A DNA stretch of 64,000 nucleotides from Massilia aurea (lineage in GTDB: Bacteria; Pseudomonadota; Gammaproteobacteria; Burkholderiales; Burkholderiaceae_D), in contig NZ_JACHBX010000003.1 of the NCBI RefSeq assembly GCF_014200505.1, positions 124,001 through 188,000 on the forward strand. Direction: 5' to 3'. A program made the position numbers and the translations under genes. The notes below the pieces were generated by a model that had not been told where the DNA came from, searched no databases, and saw nothing but the letters and a program-made list of their open reading frames with translations. This document shows, piece after piece, positions 25,781 to 35,133 of the stretch (position 1 is the stretch's first letter; the number at the start of each line of letters is the position of its first letter).

Positions 25781-27295
25781 GTGAAAATCGCCATCGGCCA
25801 CCGCCTCTTTGCTTCCGTGCTCCTTGCCATGCTGACGGTGGCTGCCGCCGCCGTGCTGCTGCTGCGCCAGAATGTGCTGGGCAGTTTTGGCGACTACGCG
25901 GTGGCGATCGAACTGGATCGCCTCGATGAACTCTCTGGCGCCGTCGCGCGCCAGTACAACCAACATGGCGACTGGACGTTCCTGCCGTCCGGTGACGACC
26001 GGCGCGACTGGATCGGCGGCGAATTGACGCGCCTGCAGTCCGTGCGCGGGAAGCCGGCGCCGCCGGTCGGGCCGGTCAGGCCAGTGCCGCCAGTGGACCC
26101 CGCAGCGCCTGCTGCACCCGCCGCTCCCCTGCACACGCGAGCCGGCCCGCCCATGCCACCGCTACCGCCGCCCCCACCCGCCCCACCGGGCATGATCGCC
26201 GACCTGCACACACGCATCACGCTGCTCGATGCGAACGGCGCATATCTCGCCGGTCGCCCGCCGGGCAACCTGCCCCTGGCCCGGCGCGCGATCACGGTTG
26301 ATGACCGCACGATCGGCTATCTCGGCGTCGCGCGCAGCGCGCGGCCCAGCGACGCGATGGCGTTTGCGTTTCTCGACCAGTTGCAACGCAGCCTGTGGCT
26401 GATCGGCGGGCTAGCCCTGGTGCTCAGCGCGCTGGCGGCAATCGGCCTGGCGCGTCACTTCCGGCGCCCGATCGACCGCCTCGCGCGCGGTGCCGGCGCA
26501 CTGGCCGCAGGCGACTACGCCGTGCGCCTGCCGGTCCAGCGCAGCGACGAACTGGGCGACCTGGCGCGCCACTTCAATGCGCTGGCCGAGCGGCTCGATC
26601 AGGCCGAAGCGGCGCGCCGTCAATGGGTGGCCGACACGTCGCACGAACTGCGCACGCCGCTGGCCGTGCTGCGCGCGCAGCTCGAAGCGATTCAGGATGG
26701 CGTGCGCCAGGCCACACCAGCCACGGTCGATGCGATGGTGCTGCAGGTACACGCGCTGACGAAGCTGATCGACGAACTGTATGCGCTGGCGCGGGCCGAC
26801 GTCGGCGAACTGGCGTGCCAGCGCGTGCCGCTCGATCTGTGGCAACTGGCGACCGCCGAGTCGCAGGCATTCGGCGCGCGCTTCCAGGCGGCCAACCTGA
26901 CGTTCGAGGCCGGCGGGGCGCCGGCACAATCACAGGTGCTGGGCGACCCGGACCGCCTGCGCCAGGTGCTGGCCAACCTGTTCGAAAATAGTCTGCGCTA
27001 CACGACGCCCGGCGGCGCGGTGCGGCTAAGCGCGCAGGTGCATGATGGCCAGTTGCACCTGACGCTCGACGACAGCGCGCCGGGCGTGCCCGATGCCGCG
27101 CTGGCACGGCTGGCCGAGCGCTTCTACCGCGTCGATGCATCGCGCAGCCGCGCGCATGGCGGCGCGGGCCTGGGTCTGGCCTTGAGCCGGCGCCTGCTTG
27201 CCGCGCAAGGCGGCGCACTGGCGTTTGCCCACTCGCCACTGGGTGGCCTGCGCGTGACCGTGTCGCTGCCGCTGCTTACAAAGGACACGCCATGA
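25781..27295 (+). CDS. BaeS-like sensor histidine kinase with proline-rich periplasmic segment
   Basis: 504 residues from the GTG at 25781. First membrane helix 8-28, periplasmic domain 29-203, second helix 204-224, HAMP (225-276), HisKA with DTSHELRTPLAVLRAQ (His288), and HATPase with FENSLRYT and GGAGLGLALSRRL. The periplasmic domain contains an unusual segment (91-137) with 22 prolines in 47 residues. An ATG at 25736 would add 15 residues ahead of the membrane helix; neither start has a good ribosome-binding site. It overlaps the response-regulator gene by four bases. Confidence 0.9.
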   Translation: MKIAIGHRLFASVLLAMLTVAAAAVLLLRQNVLGSFGDYAVAIELDRLDELSGAVARQYNQHGDWTFLPSGDDRRDWIGGELTRLQSVRGKPAPPVGPVRPVPPVDPAAPAAPAAPLHTRAGPPMPPLPPPPPAPPGMIADLHTRITLLDANGAYLAGRPPGNLPLARRAITVDDRTIGYLGVARSARPSDAMAFAFLDQLQRSLWLIGGLALVLSALAAIGLARHFRRPIDRLARGAGALAAGDYAVRLPVQRSDELGDLARHFNALAERLDQAEAARRQWVADTSHELRTPLAVLRAQLEAIQDGVRQATPATVDAMVLQVHALTKLIDELYALARADVGELACQRVPLDLWQLATAESQAFGARFQAANLTFEAGGAPAQSQVLGDPDRLRQVLANLFENSLRYTTPGGAVRLSAQVHDGQLHLTLDDSAPGVPDAALARLAERFYRVDASRSRAHGGAGLGLALSRRLLAAQGGALAFAHSPLGGLRVTVSLPLLTKDTP

Positions 27296-27957
27296 ACAGC
27301 ACGATCATGATCGTCGAGGACGAACCGGAACTGGCCGCCGTGATCGCCGACTACGCACGCGCGGCCGGCTATCTCCCGACCGTGCATGGCGACGGCGCGC
27401 AGGCCCTGGCCGCGATCCGCGCGGCGCCGCCGGATCTGATCGTGCTCGACCTGATGCTGCCGGGCCTGGACGGCCTGGCGCTGTGCCGCGCGGTGCGCGC
27501 GTTTTCGGAGGTGCCGATCGTGATGGTGACGGCGCGGGTCGAAGAAATCGACCGCTTGCTGGGACTGGAACTGGGCGCCGACGACTACCTGTGCAAGCCA
27601 TTCAGCCCGCGCGAGCTGATGGCGCGCATCAAGGCGATCCTGCGCCGCGCCGGAAGCGCGGACGTTGCCCCGGCGTTGCTGCTGCTCGACGAGGCCGCGC
27701 GCAGCGTCAGGATTCACGGCCACGCGCTCGACCTGACGCCAAGCGAATACGCGATCCTGGCTGCGCTGGCGCGCCGACCGGGCCAGGTGCTGTCGCGCGC
27801 CCAGCTGCTCGACGCGGCCCGCGCCGACAATCTCGACGCCACCGACCGCGCGATCGATAGCCACGTCAAGAACCTCAGGCGCAAGATCGACGGGGCGGCG
27901 CCGGGACTGGAGCCGATCCGCTCGATCTACGGCCTCGGCTACCGCTACGACGCGTAG
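27292..27957 (+). CDS. OmpR/BaeR-like response regulator
   Basis: 221 residues: receiver domain with EDE at 9-11, phospho-acceptor Asp53 (LIVLDLMLPGLDGL), Thr/Lys switch residues (MVTARVEE; LCKPFSPREL), and a C-terminal winged-helix OmpR-type domain (LTPSEYAILAALARRPGQVLSRAQLLDAA..., DRAIDSHVKNLRRKIDG, IYGLGYRYDA). Partner of the sensor kinase just upstream. BaeSR systems respond to envelope stress and control efflux pumps; no efflux genes are next to this pair, so the targets are elsewhere. Confidence 0.92.
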   Translation: MNSTIMIVEDEPELAAVIADYARAAGYLPTVHGDGAQALAAIRAAPPDLIVLDLMLPGLDGLALCRAVRAFSEVPIVMVTARVEEIDRLLGLELGADDYLCKPFSPRELMARIKAILRRAGSADVAPALLLLDEAARSVRIHGHALDLTPSEYAILAALARRPGQVLSRAQLLDAARADNLDATDRAIDSHVKNLRRKIDGAAPGLEPIRSIYGLGYRYDA

Positions 27958-27972
27958 TGCTTGCTTTGATGC

Positions 27973-29253
27973 TTACTTCGGCGCGTACATCGACGCGTAA
28001 CGTGCACCGAAGTACAGGATGAACCCATAGCAGGCGGCCGGCAGCAGGAACGAGATCTGCACGCCCAGCGAATCGGCCAACGCGCCCTGCGCGAACGGCA
28101 CCAGCGCGCCGCCGACGATGGCCATGCACAGGATGCCGGAACCCTGGCCCGTGTGCTTGCCCAGGCCGTGCAGCGCCATGCTGAAGATCGTCGGGAACAT
28201 GATCGAGTTGCACAGGCCAACCGCCAGGATCGCCCACATCGCGATGTCGCCCTGCGCGAACGTGCCGACCAGCACCAGCGCGATTGCTGCCACCGAATTG
28301 AACGCCAGCGTCTTGCCAGGGCTGACCACACGCATTACGGCAAAGCCGATGAAGCGCCCCACCATCGCGCCGCCCCAGTAGATGCTGACGTAATGGGCGG
28401 CGTCGGCGTGCGCGAGGCCAGCGATCTGCGGCTCGCCGATGAAGTTGATCAGGAAGCTGCCGATGCTCACTTCAGCGCCCACGTACAGGAAGATGCCGAT
28501 CGCACCCAGCACCAGGTGGCGATGCGCCAGCACCGAGCCAGCGGCACCCGCCACCGGCGTGCCATCGTCATCGGCCGCGACAATCTTCGGCAGCTTCGCC
28601 ATCAGGAACAGCACGGCCAGCACTACCAGCAGGCCGGCCAGCATCAGGTACGGCCCGCGCACGCTGGCTGCTTCCGAAGCCGCATCGGTCCCGGCCACGG
28701 CGGCTGCGCCCGCTGCCGACAGGATCAGCACCCCACCGACGGCCGGACCGATCGTCGTGCCCAGCGAATTGAATGCCTGCGTCAGCGTCAGGCGGCTCGA
28801 CGCCGTGCGCGCCGGGCCCAGCACGGCCACATACGGATTGGCCGCAACCTGCAGCACCGTGATGCCCGACGCCAGCACGAACAGCGCCAGCAGAAACATG
28901 CCGTAGCCACCGGAAGCGGCCGGGTAAAACAGCGTGCAGCCGCCGGCAGCCACCAGCAGGCCCGTCACGGCGCCCTTCTGGTAGCCGATGCGGCGAATCA
29001 GCGCGCCGGCAGGCAGCGATACGATCGCATACGCACCGAAGAAGCAGAACTGCACCAGCATCGCCTGCACATACGTCAGCGTGTACACCGCCTTCAGATG
29101 CGGAATGAGCACGTCGTTGAGCGACGTGATCAAGCCCCACATGAAGAACAGGATGGTGACGATGACGAGCGCCCCCGTGTTACTGCCTTGTTGCGTCCCG
29201 GGGGGACCGTCCTGCCGCGCGACCGGTGCCGCGCCCGTTGCCATATTGGCCAT
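27973..29253 (-). CDS. FucP/GluP-family sugar:H+ symporter (MFS)
   Basis: 426 residues with twelve predicted membrane helices. The segments [51 protein letters not shown] and [13 protein letters not shown] are signatures of the FucP/GluP branch, which imports fucose, glucose, galactose or mannose by proton symport. It is the last gene of the mannose-glycan locus, 36 bases after the GH92 gene, so mannose released in the periplasm is the likely substrate. Convergent with the response-regulator gene. Confidence 0.9.
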   Translation of the reverse strand: MANMATGAAPVARQDGPPGTQQGSNTGALVIVTILFFMWGLITSLNDVLIPHLKAVYTLTYVQAMLVQFCFFGAYAIVSLPAGALIRRIGYQKGAVTGLLVAAGGCTLFYPAASGGYGMFLLALFVLASGITVLQVAANPYVAVLGPARTASSRLTLTQAFNSLGTTIGPAVGGVLILSAAGAAAVAGTDAASEAASVRGPYLMLAGLLVVLAVLFLMAKLPKIVAADDDGTPVAGAAGSVLAHRHLVLGAIGIFLYVGAEVSIGSFLINFIGEPQIAGLAHADAAHYVSIYWGGAMVGRFIGFAVMRVVSPGKTLAFNSVAAIALVLVGTFAQGDIAMWAILAVGLCNSIMFPTIFSMALHGLGKHTGQGSGILCMAIVGGALVPFAQGALADSLGVQISFLLPAACYGFILYFGARYASMYAPK

Positions 29254-29289
29254 GCCGTCTCCTGATAATTGTTATGGTGGCGAAAGTGC

Positions 29290-31713
29290 TTAGCGGGCCA
29301 TGCCGGCGGGCGCACGTGGCAGGTCGCGGGCACGCGTGCCCCAGCCCTGCGCATCCGGCTGCGGCGCCAGCTGGTACTTCAGCGCGCCGCCCGACTGCAG
29401 TTGCTCCCAGTCGAGCCAGACGCGTTCCACCGCGCGGCCACCGTAGTTGACCGACTTGACGAAGCCGCGCTGGCCCGGCTTGGCGCCCGCAGCGTCGATG
29501 CGCAGCGTGCGGCCCTGCGCCAGGTCGATCTCGGCGCCGGCAAAGCGCGGCGCATGCAGCAGGAAGCGGCCGCTGCCCGGCATGTCCGGATAGATGCCCA
29601 GTGCGCTGAACAGGTACCAGGCCGACATCGTGCCCAGGTCGTCGTTGCCCGTCACGCCGCCCGGCCCGTTGGTGAACAGCGTTTCGGCAGCGCGCAGCAC
29701 GGTCGTCGTCTTCCACGGCTGGCCCATCAGCGTGTACATCCACGGTGCGTGCAGGTCCGGCTCGTTGTTCGGGTTATAGCGGAACTGCGCGTAGTAGCTG
29801 TACGGCCCCACCACCCACGACTTGCGCACCGCGTTCGGGTCGGCCAGCACGGCGTCGTAGTCGAAGAACTGGTCGAGGCGACCGAGGGCTGGCGCCTGGC
29901 CGCCCATCGCTGCGGCCAGGCCCGGCACGTCCTGCGGCGCCAGCCACTGGTACTGCCACGCCGTGCCTTCATGGAAGCCATGGTCGCCGCGCGGGTCGAA
30001 GCCGCTGCCGACATCGGCGAACCAGCTGCCGTCGATCAGGCGTGGGCGCGGGAAGCCGCGCTGGCCGGTCGGCTCGTCAACGGCATTGGCGTCCCAGATC
30101 GTTTTCCAGTTCAGCGCGCGCTGCGTCAGCACACGGGCATCGTCCTCGTGGCCAAGTGCCTTGGCCATCTCGGCCAGCGCGCCATCGGCCAGCGCGTATT
30201 CGAGCGTCGCCGAGGCGCCGTGGTGCGGATCGGTGTCCATCCCTTTCGACACAAAACTGCGGTCGTACTGCACGAAGCCCTGCTTCATGTAGTTCGGATT
30301 GCCCGAGCGGCCTTGTGGACGGATGCCGTGGGCCGGCACGCCGAATGCGTTTTCACGCAGCGCCGTGTAGGCCTGGGCTTCGCGGCCCTTCAGCGCACCA
30401 AAGCGCCACAGATCCACTAGGAACGGCGTGACCGGGTCGCCCGTCATGATATTGGTCTCGAAGTTGGCATAGCCCCAGCGCGGCAGCCAGCCGCCCTGGT
30501 CGCGGATCGCCAGCACCGAGGTCGCGATATCACGGGCGCGCTCGGGCCGGATCAGCGCCAGCAACTGGTTCTGCGCGCGGTAGGTATCCCACAGCGAGAA
30601 GAATTCGTAGTAGGTCCAGTCCTTGGCGGTATGGATCGCATCGTCGTAGCCGCGATAGCGCCCGTCGGCGTCGTTGCCCGTCAGCGGCTGCAGCAGCGCG
30701 TGGTACAGGGCCGTATAGAACACGGTGCGGTCATCCTTGCTGCCTCCCTTGATCCGCACGCTCTTGAGTTCACGCTGCCAGGTGGCCTGCGCCTTGGTTT
30801 TCATTGCGTCGAAGCTCAAGGCTTTTTCGCCCGCCTTGCCGTCGGCCGCGAGGTTGATGCGCGCGCCTTCGGCGTCGACGTGCGAGATCGCGCTCACGGC
30901 GGTCACCGCTTGGCCGTTCTTCAGGTCAAAGGTCAGCCACACGCCATGCGGCTTGGCCTCACCCTGCTGGCTCGGACCGGCGGCGCCGGGCCAGCCGCCG
31001 CGATCGTCCCAGACGCCCTTGGCGGCGATCGGCTGGTCGAACTCCATGCGGAACCAGGTCGTGTACTTGGCGCCGCCGCAGAAACTGCGGGTGACGATCT
31101 TGCCTTCGACGGCGCGCTCGCCGACGACCTGCACTTCGCTGCCGATGACGCCATGGCGCTCGTTGGCCTGGGCCACGTTGAGCAGCACGTGGCCCGTCTT
31201 GGTGCCGGGCGCATAGGTGTAGCGTTCGGCGGCGGCGCGGGTCAGCGCGGTCGCTTCGGCCGTGATGCCGCCGTAGCTGGTCAGCTTGACCTTGTAGTAA
31301 CCAGCCTGGCCCACTTCGCCGTCATGCGTGTAGTCGGCGGCGTAGCGCTTGTGGTCGAACGTGCCTTTCTTGGCGGTGTCGAAATCGCCGCCCGGGCCGA
31401 TGGTGCCGGTGACCGGCAGCACCGACAGCTGCCCGCCCTGCTCCCAGCAGCCGGCGCCGGACAGGAACGAGTGGCCAAAACCCCGGATCCGCTTGTCGCT
31501 GTAACGGTAGCCGGCGTAGTGGTCGGCGATCGGGCTGACCTGGATCATGCCGAACGGCGCGGAGGCGCCAGGGAAGGTATTGCCTTCATCCTGGGTGCCG
31601 ATGAAGGTGTTGACCGGCATGCTGTCGGCGGCCAGGGCGACTGGAGCGCCCAGGGGCAGCAGGCAGGCCAGTACCAGCGTGGGGACACTGAAACGGGTAC
31701 GGAAATGCGACAT
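29290..31713 (-). CDS. GH92 family exo-alpha-mannosidase (first paralogue)
   Basis: 807 residues with a signal peptide (1-28, ...APVALA). The N-terminal beta-sandwich starts with VNTFIGTQDEGNTFPGASAPFGMIQVSP, the classic GH92 opening, and the catalytic (alpha/alpha)6 domain carries DRTVFYTALYHALLQP, YYEFFSLWDTYRAQNQLLALI, WLPRWGYANFETNIMTGDP and GNDDLGTMSAWYLFSALGIYP (689-709). GH92 enzymes are Ca-dependent inverting exo-alpha-mannosidases. The ATG overlaps the upstream kinase stop (TGATG). The motif is GNDD where the second paralogue has GDED. Confidence 0.93.
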   Translation of the reverse strand: MSHFRTRFSVPTLVLACLLPLGAPVALAADSMPVNTFIGTQDEGNTFPGASAPFGMIQVSPIADHYAGYRYSDKRIRGFGHSFLSGAGCWEQGGQLSVLPVTGTIGPGGDFDTAKKGTFDHKRYAADYTHDGEVGQAGYYKVKLTSYGGITAEATALTRAAAERYTYAPGTKTGHVLLNVAQANERHGVIGSEVQVVGERAVEGKIVTRSFCGGAKYTTWFRMEFDQPIAAKGVWDDRGGWPGAAGPSQQGEAKPHGVWLTFDLKNGQAVTAVSAISHVDAEGARINLAADGKAGEKALSFDAMKTKAQATWQRELKSVRIKGGSKDDRTVFYTALYHALLQPLTGNDADGRYRGYDDAIHTAKDWTYYEFFSLWDTYRAQNQLLALIRPERARDIATSVLAIRDQGGWLPRWGYANFETNIMTGDPVTPFLVDLWRFGALKGREAQAYTALRENAFGVPAHGIRPQGRSGNPNYMKQGFVQYDRSFVSKGMDTDPHHGASATLEYALADGALAEMAKALGHEDDARVLTQRALNWKTIWDANAVDEPTGQRGFPRPRLIDGSWFADVGSGFDPRGDHGFHEGTAWQYQWLAPQDVPGLAAAMGGQAPALGRLDQFFDYDAVLADPNAVRKSWVVGPYSYYAQFRYNPNNEPDLHAPWMYTLMGQPWKTTTVLRAAETLFTNGPGGVTGNDDLGTMSAWYLFSALGIYPDMPGSGRFLLHAPRFAGAEIDLAQGRTLRIDAAGAKPGQRGFVKSVNYGGRAVERVWLDWEQLQSGGALKYQLAPQPDAQGWGTRARDLPRAPAGMAR

Positions 31714-32636
31714 CACGATGCTTCTCCTTCGAGCAGTTCGAACAATTGGTGCATGGCCGCCGGTAGCGGTGGGGTGGCGCCGGCCTGCAGGCAGGCGGCG
31801 GAGCCGGCCGCCAGTGCGGCGTGCAGGTGCGCCTGCAAGGGGCGCTGCGGATGGCGTGCAAGGCTGTGCAACAGGCCAGCAGCGCTGGCATCGCCCGCGC
31901 CGACTGTATCCACGACCGCCACCTTCGGCGCCAGCGCGTGGCAGCGCTCGTCTCCATGGAACAGGCTCGCGCCCTGGCCGCCGCGCGTGAGGAGGCAATA
32001 GGCCCCCGGGTTGAACGCGCGCAGGCGCGACAGTGCATCGTCCAGGCTCAGGCCAGGGAACAGGCCGCGCAGGTCGTCGTCCGATACCTTGATCAAGTCG
32101 GCCAGGGATGCCATCGCTTCGAGCGTCGGCGTGTAGCGCGCATCCATCAGGTTGCGGTAATTCGGATCAAAACTGATCGACACGCCGCATTCCTTTAGCG
32201 CGCGCGCCAGCGCAACCAGCGTGGCGGCCAGCGGCTCGCGCGCCAGGCTGATGCCGCCGAAGTGCGCCCAGCGCAGACCGTCGAAGGCGCCGGCCGGCAA
32301 CGCGGCCGGATCGAAATGCAGGTCGGCGCTGTCGTCGCCGATGAAAAAGTAGCGTGGCGGCTCGCCGCCCTCGACCACGGCCAGCAGCGGCGCGCGGTCC
32401 ACGCGCTGCAGCAGGCGCAGGTCCAGGCCGGCCGCTTCGCTTGCGGCCCACAGCGCGTCGCCAAAACGATCACGGCTGATCGCGCCGGCAAACGCCGTTG
32501 GCTCGCCCAGCACCGCCAGCGCGCGCGCCACGTTCCAGGTGGAGCCGCCCACGCGGCTGACCCAGCGTTCGTCGCCCTGGTGGATCATGTCGGTCAGCGC
32601 CTCGCCGGCGCACAGCATGAACGGCGCATCAACCAT
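31713..32636 (-). CDS. PfkB-family sugar kinase, probable fructokinase
   Basis: 307 residues of the ribokinase/PfkB fold: GEALTDMI at the start, VGGSTWNVARALAVLGE (substrate-binding GG), ISFDPNYRNLM, and the anion-hole/catalytic VDTVGAGDASAAGLL. The closest pattern is bacterial fructokinase (ATP + fructose to fructose 6-phosphate). Its genes overlap the AGE isomerase gene by eight bases upstream and the GH92 gene by one base downstream. The natural pathway is mannose to fructose (isomerase) to fructose 6-phosphate (this enzyme). Confidence 0.9.
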   Translation of the reverse strand: MVDAPFMLCAGEALTDMIHQGDERWVSRVGGSTWNVARALAVLGEPTAFAGAISRDRFGDALWAASEAAGLDLRLLQRVDRAPLLAVVEGGEPPRYFFIGDDSADLHFDPAALPAGAFDGLRWAHFGGISLAREPLAATLVALARALKECGVSISFDPNYRNLMDARYTPTLEAMASLADLIKVSDDDLRGLFPGLSLDDALSRLRAFNPGAYCLLTRGGQGASLFHGDERCHALAPKVAVVDTVGAGDASAAGLLHSLARHPQRPLQAHLHAALAAGSAACLQAGATPPLPAAMHQLFELLEGEAS

Positions 32637-33846
32637 GGCGGGGTCCTTTCATCGCGGCGACGATGTCGTAGACGGCGCCCATCGTGTGGTAATCGACCTT
32701 GCCGGCCGGGCTTTTCTCGTCACTGAGCTTGCGGTTTTCGCGGTCCAGGATGCGGTACCAGGCGCCGTGCTCGTGGTCGACGAAGTGGCTCCAGCTGTAC
32801 TGCCACAGCCGTTCGTACCAGGTCCAGTAGGCGTCGTTGCCGGTGCGCGTGCCCAGGAGCGCCGCTGCGGCGGCGCTTTCGGCCTGCACCCAGAAGTACT
32901 TGTGGCTGTCGCAGACGGTCAGGTCGGGCGCGAGCGAATAGGCCACGCCGCCGAACTCGTTGTCCCAGCCCTTCTCCACCGCGACCTTGAACAGGCGTTC
33001 GGCGGTCGGCAGCAACCAGCTCAGATCATCAAGCAGGACACCGGGGGCGCGTGCTTCGAGCTGCACCAGTAGCTTGGCCCATTCGGTGAAGTGGCCCGGC
33101 TGGTAACCCCACGGGCGGAACAGGTTTTCCGGGTCGTCGATGTTGAACTTCCAGTCCGGCTGCCACTGTTCGTCGTAGTGTTCCCAGATCAGGCCACCGC
33201 AGCGCGCGGCCTGGCGCTGTGTGATGTTGCTGGCCACCAGATAGGCGCGCTCTAGGTAGCGCGCTTCGCCCGTGGCCCGGTGCGCTGCCAGCAGCGCCTC
33301 GACCGCGTGCATGTTGGCGTTCTGGCCGCGGTACGTCGACAGCGTGCGCCAGTCCTGGCTTGCTTCGTCGGCGTACAGGCCATCGGCCGCGTTCCAGAAG
33401 CGTGCTTCCATCAGGTCGAACGTCTCGCCGATCCAGGCGCGCGTCTCTTCCAGCCCTGCCATCGTCGCGTGCGAATACGCCAGCAGCACGAAGGCCTGGC
33501 CGTAGGCATGCTGGGTGCCGTCTTCGACGTCGCGGCCGTCCAGCATCCAGGCGTAGCCGCTGCCGTCCGGTGCGCGGTGCGCGTCGCGCAGGAAGCGCAC
33601 CGCGTGCTGCAGGCCGTCCAGGTAGGCCGGATCGCCGAACTGGCGGTAGGCCATCGCGTAGGTGAACACGAAGCGCGTGCTGCTCACCAGGTGCCGGTGG
33701 CGCGGGTCGTAGACGGCGCCGTCATCCTTGAAATAATGGAACATGCCGCCGGCGGGATCGATCGCGCGCGGGTGGTAGAAGCGCATCGTGTGGCGCGCGT
33801 GGTCGAGCAGCAGGTCCGGGCTGCGAAAGTTCGGGAACGTGGTCAT
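32629..33846 (-). CDS. AGE-family epimerase/isomerase, probable D-mannose isomerase
   Basis: 405 residues of the N-acylglucosamine 2-epimerase (AGE) (alpha/alpha)6 barrel. Signatures include STRFVFTYAMAYR, YGQAFVLLAYSHA, TYRGQNANMHAVEALLAAHRAT, FRPWGYQPGHFTEWAKLL and DSHKYFWVQAESAAAA, typical of mannose isomerase/YihS-like members rather than GlcNAc epimerases. It would convert mannose to fructose. It sits between the LacI regulator (22 bases) and the fructokinase (overlap), which supports that reaction. Confidence 0.9.
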   Translation of the reverse strand: MTTFPNFRSPDLLLDHARHTMRFYHPRAIDPAGGMFHYFKDDGAVYDPRHRHLVSSTRFVFTYAMAYRQFGDPAYLDGLQHAVRFLRDAHRAPDGSGYAWMLDGRDVEDGTQHAYGQAFVLLAYSHATMAGLEETRAWIGETFDLMEARFWNAADGLYADEASQDWRTLSTYRGQNANMHAVEALLAAHRATGEARYLERAYLVASNITQRQAARCGGLIWEHYDEQWQPDWKFNIDDPENLFRPWGYQPGHFTEWAKLLVQLEARAPGVLLDDLSWLLPTAERLFKVAVEKGWDNEFGGVAYSLAPDLTVCDSHKYFWVQAESAAAAALLGTRTGNDAYWTWYERLWQYSWSHFVDHEHGAWYRILDRENRKLSDEKSPAGKVDYHTMGAVYDIVAAMKGPRHG

Positions 33847-33868
33847 GGTGGGGGCTGGTGGTTGTTCG

Positions 33869-34900
33869 CTAGTCGTCGTAGCTGCTCTCGCGCACGATCA
33901 TCTCGACTGGCAGGGTTATCTGGGTGGCGTCCACGTCGCTCTGCTGGAGGCCGGGCTGTTGAGAGTTGGTCTGTTGAAGCTCGGGCTTGGCGAGCAGCGC
34001 ATCGACGCCGGCGCGACCCAGCGCTTCCTTGTCCACGCGCACGGTGCTCAGTGGCGGGATGGCCGCAGCGGCAGCGGCGATATCATCGAAGCCGACGATG
34101 GCGAGGTCGTAGGGAATCTTGAGCCCCTCGCCCAGGCAGTACTTCATCGCGACCAGCGCCGTGCTGTCGTTGTAGCAGAACAGCGCGTCGGGTCGCTTCG
34201 GCAGCGCCAGCAGGCTGCGCATCGCCTCGATCACGCCGTCGTCGCCCTCGCCCATGGTGGGCACGCTCACTTCGAGGTTCGGATCGGCATGCATCTTCGC
34301 GTCGAACAGCGCCTGGCGAAAGCCGCGGTTGCGCTGCCCGATGCTGTAGTGGGCCAGGGACCCCGACAGCATCGCGATGCGCTTGCGCCCGACGCGCAGC
34401 AGGTGCTGCGTGGCGAGGTAGCCGCCGCTGATATTGTCCGGATTGATCGACGTGAATCCACGCCGGTGCATGTCGACCAGCACCATTGGCTTGCCGGTCT
34501 GCTGCAGGGCGGTGAGGATTTCCGGCTCAAAAAAGCCGGCGCACAGGATCGCGTCCGGCTGGTGCAGGCGGATCTGTTCCAGCACCGGCTCGGCCGGTCC
34601 GACGACGATCAGCGACAGCGCGATGCCCTCGCGCCGGCACGCTTCTTCGGCCCCGTGCAGCACGGGTGTGAAGAAGGGGCTGGACGTGAGGGTGTTGTGC
34701 TGGCTGTGCAGCAGGAAGGCGATGCGGCGGATGCGGCCTTTCTTAAGCAGCGAAAAGTCGTAACCCAGCCGCAGCGCTGCGTCGCGCACGGCCGTGCGCG
34801 TGGCCTCCGTCATGCCACCCTGGTTCTTCAGCGCGCGCGAGACGGTGCCGATCGACAGCCCGGTGGCGCTGGCGATGTGGCGCAGCGTGACCTGGCTCAC
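33869..34900 (-). CDS. LacI-family transcriptional regulator of the mannose-glycan locus
   Basis: 343 residues. N-terminal LacI helix-turn-helix VTLRHIASATGLSIGTVSRALKNQGGMTEATRTAV with hinge helix, then a periplasmic-binding-like effector domain (FFTPVLHGAEEACRREGI, NISGGYLATQHLLRVGRKRIAMLSG, DALFCYNDSTALVAMKYCL). The GTG at 34898-34900 has GGAGG seven bases upstream and puts the helix-turn-helix at the N terminus; a TTG at 34954 is less likely. It heads the lacI-AGE-kinase-GH92-transporter operon, and palindromes that fit a LacI operator lie upstream of it and of the TonB receptor. Confidence 0.92.
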   Translation of the reverse strand: MSQVTLRHIASATGLSIGTVSRALKNQGGMTEATRTAVRDAALRLGYDFSLLKKGRIRRIAFLLHSQHNTLTSSPFFTPVLHGAEEACRREGIALSLIVVGPAEPVLEQIRLHQPDAILCAGFFEPEILTALQQTGKPMVLVDMHRRGFTSINPDNISGGYLATQHLLRVGRKRIAMLSGSLAHYSIGQRNRGFRQALFDAKMHADPNLEVSVPTMGEGDDGVIEAMRSLLALPKRPDALFCYNDSTALVAMKYCLGEGLKIPYDLAIVGFDDIAAAAAAIPPLSTVRVDKEALGRAGVDALLAKPELQQTNSQQPGLQQSDVDATQITLPVEMIVRESSYDD

Positions 34901-34941
34901 AGGCGCGCCTCCGGCATGCCGGGCATCGTGATCATGGACAT
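34897..34941 (-). CDS. Possible 14-codon leader peptide before lacI
   Basis: An ATG at 34939-34941, preceded by GGAG, opens a 14-codon frame (MSMITMPGMPEARL) whose TGA overlaps the GTG start of the lacI gene in GTGA. The frame differs from that of lacI. This arrangement would allow translational coupling. It may also be chance. Confidence 0.3.
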   Translation of the reverse strand: MSMITMPGMPEARL

Positions 34942-34960
34942 GATCGGTCTCCAATCGTTG

Positions 34961-34971
34961 GTTTAATAAAC
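34961..34971. promoter_or_regulatory. Candidate LacI operator upstream of lacI
   Basis: GTTTAATAAAC, an 11-base palindrome with central A, 60 bases before the lacI GTG start. It matches the sites at 35097-35107, 44878-44888 and 45001-45013. Confidence 0.6.
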
Positions 34972-35096
34972 GCCTCTATGGGCGTTTTTTGCGTCGTCCG
35001 GATGGCATCCGGCGCGCGTTGTTCCAGTGCGTTTTATAACAGCCGCGCCTTTGGAGCGTCAACGCGGGCAGACTAAACTGCCCGTGTTTTAGCGCG

Positions 35097-35107
35097 TTTT
35101 AGTAAAC
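35097..35107. promoter_or_regulatory. Candidate LacI operator between GH92 gene and lacI
   Basis: TTTTAGTAAAC, one mismatch from the GTTTAGTAAAC palindrome, 26 bases after the end of the second GH92 gene and about 200 bases before lacI. A half-site GACTAAAC lies at 35071-35078. Confidence 0.5.
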
Positions 35108-35133
35108 AAGGAGCGCCCCAGAGTGCAGTGTGT

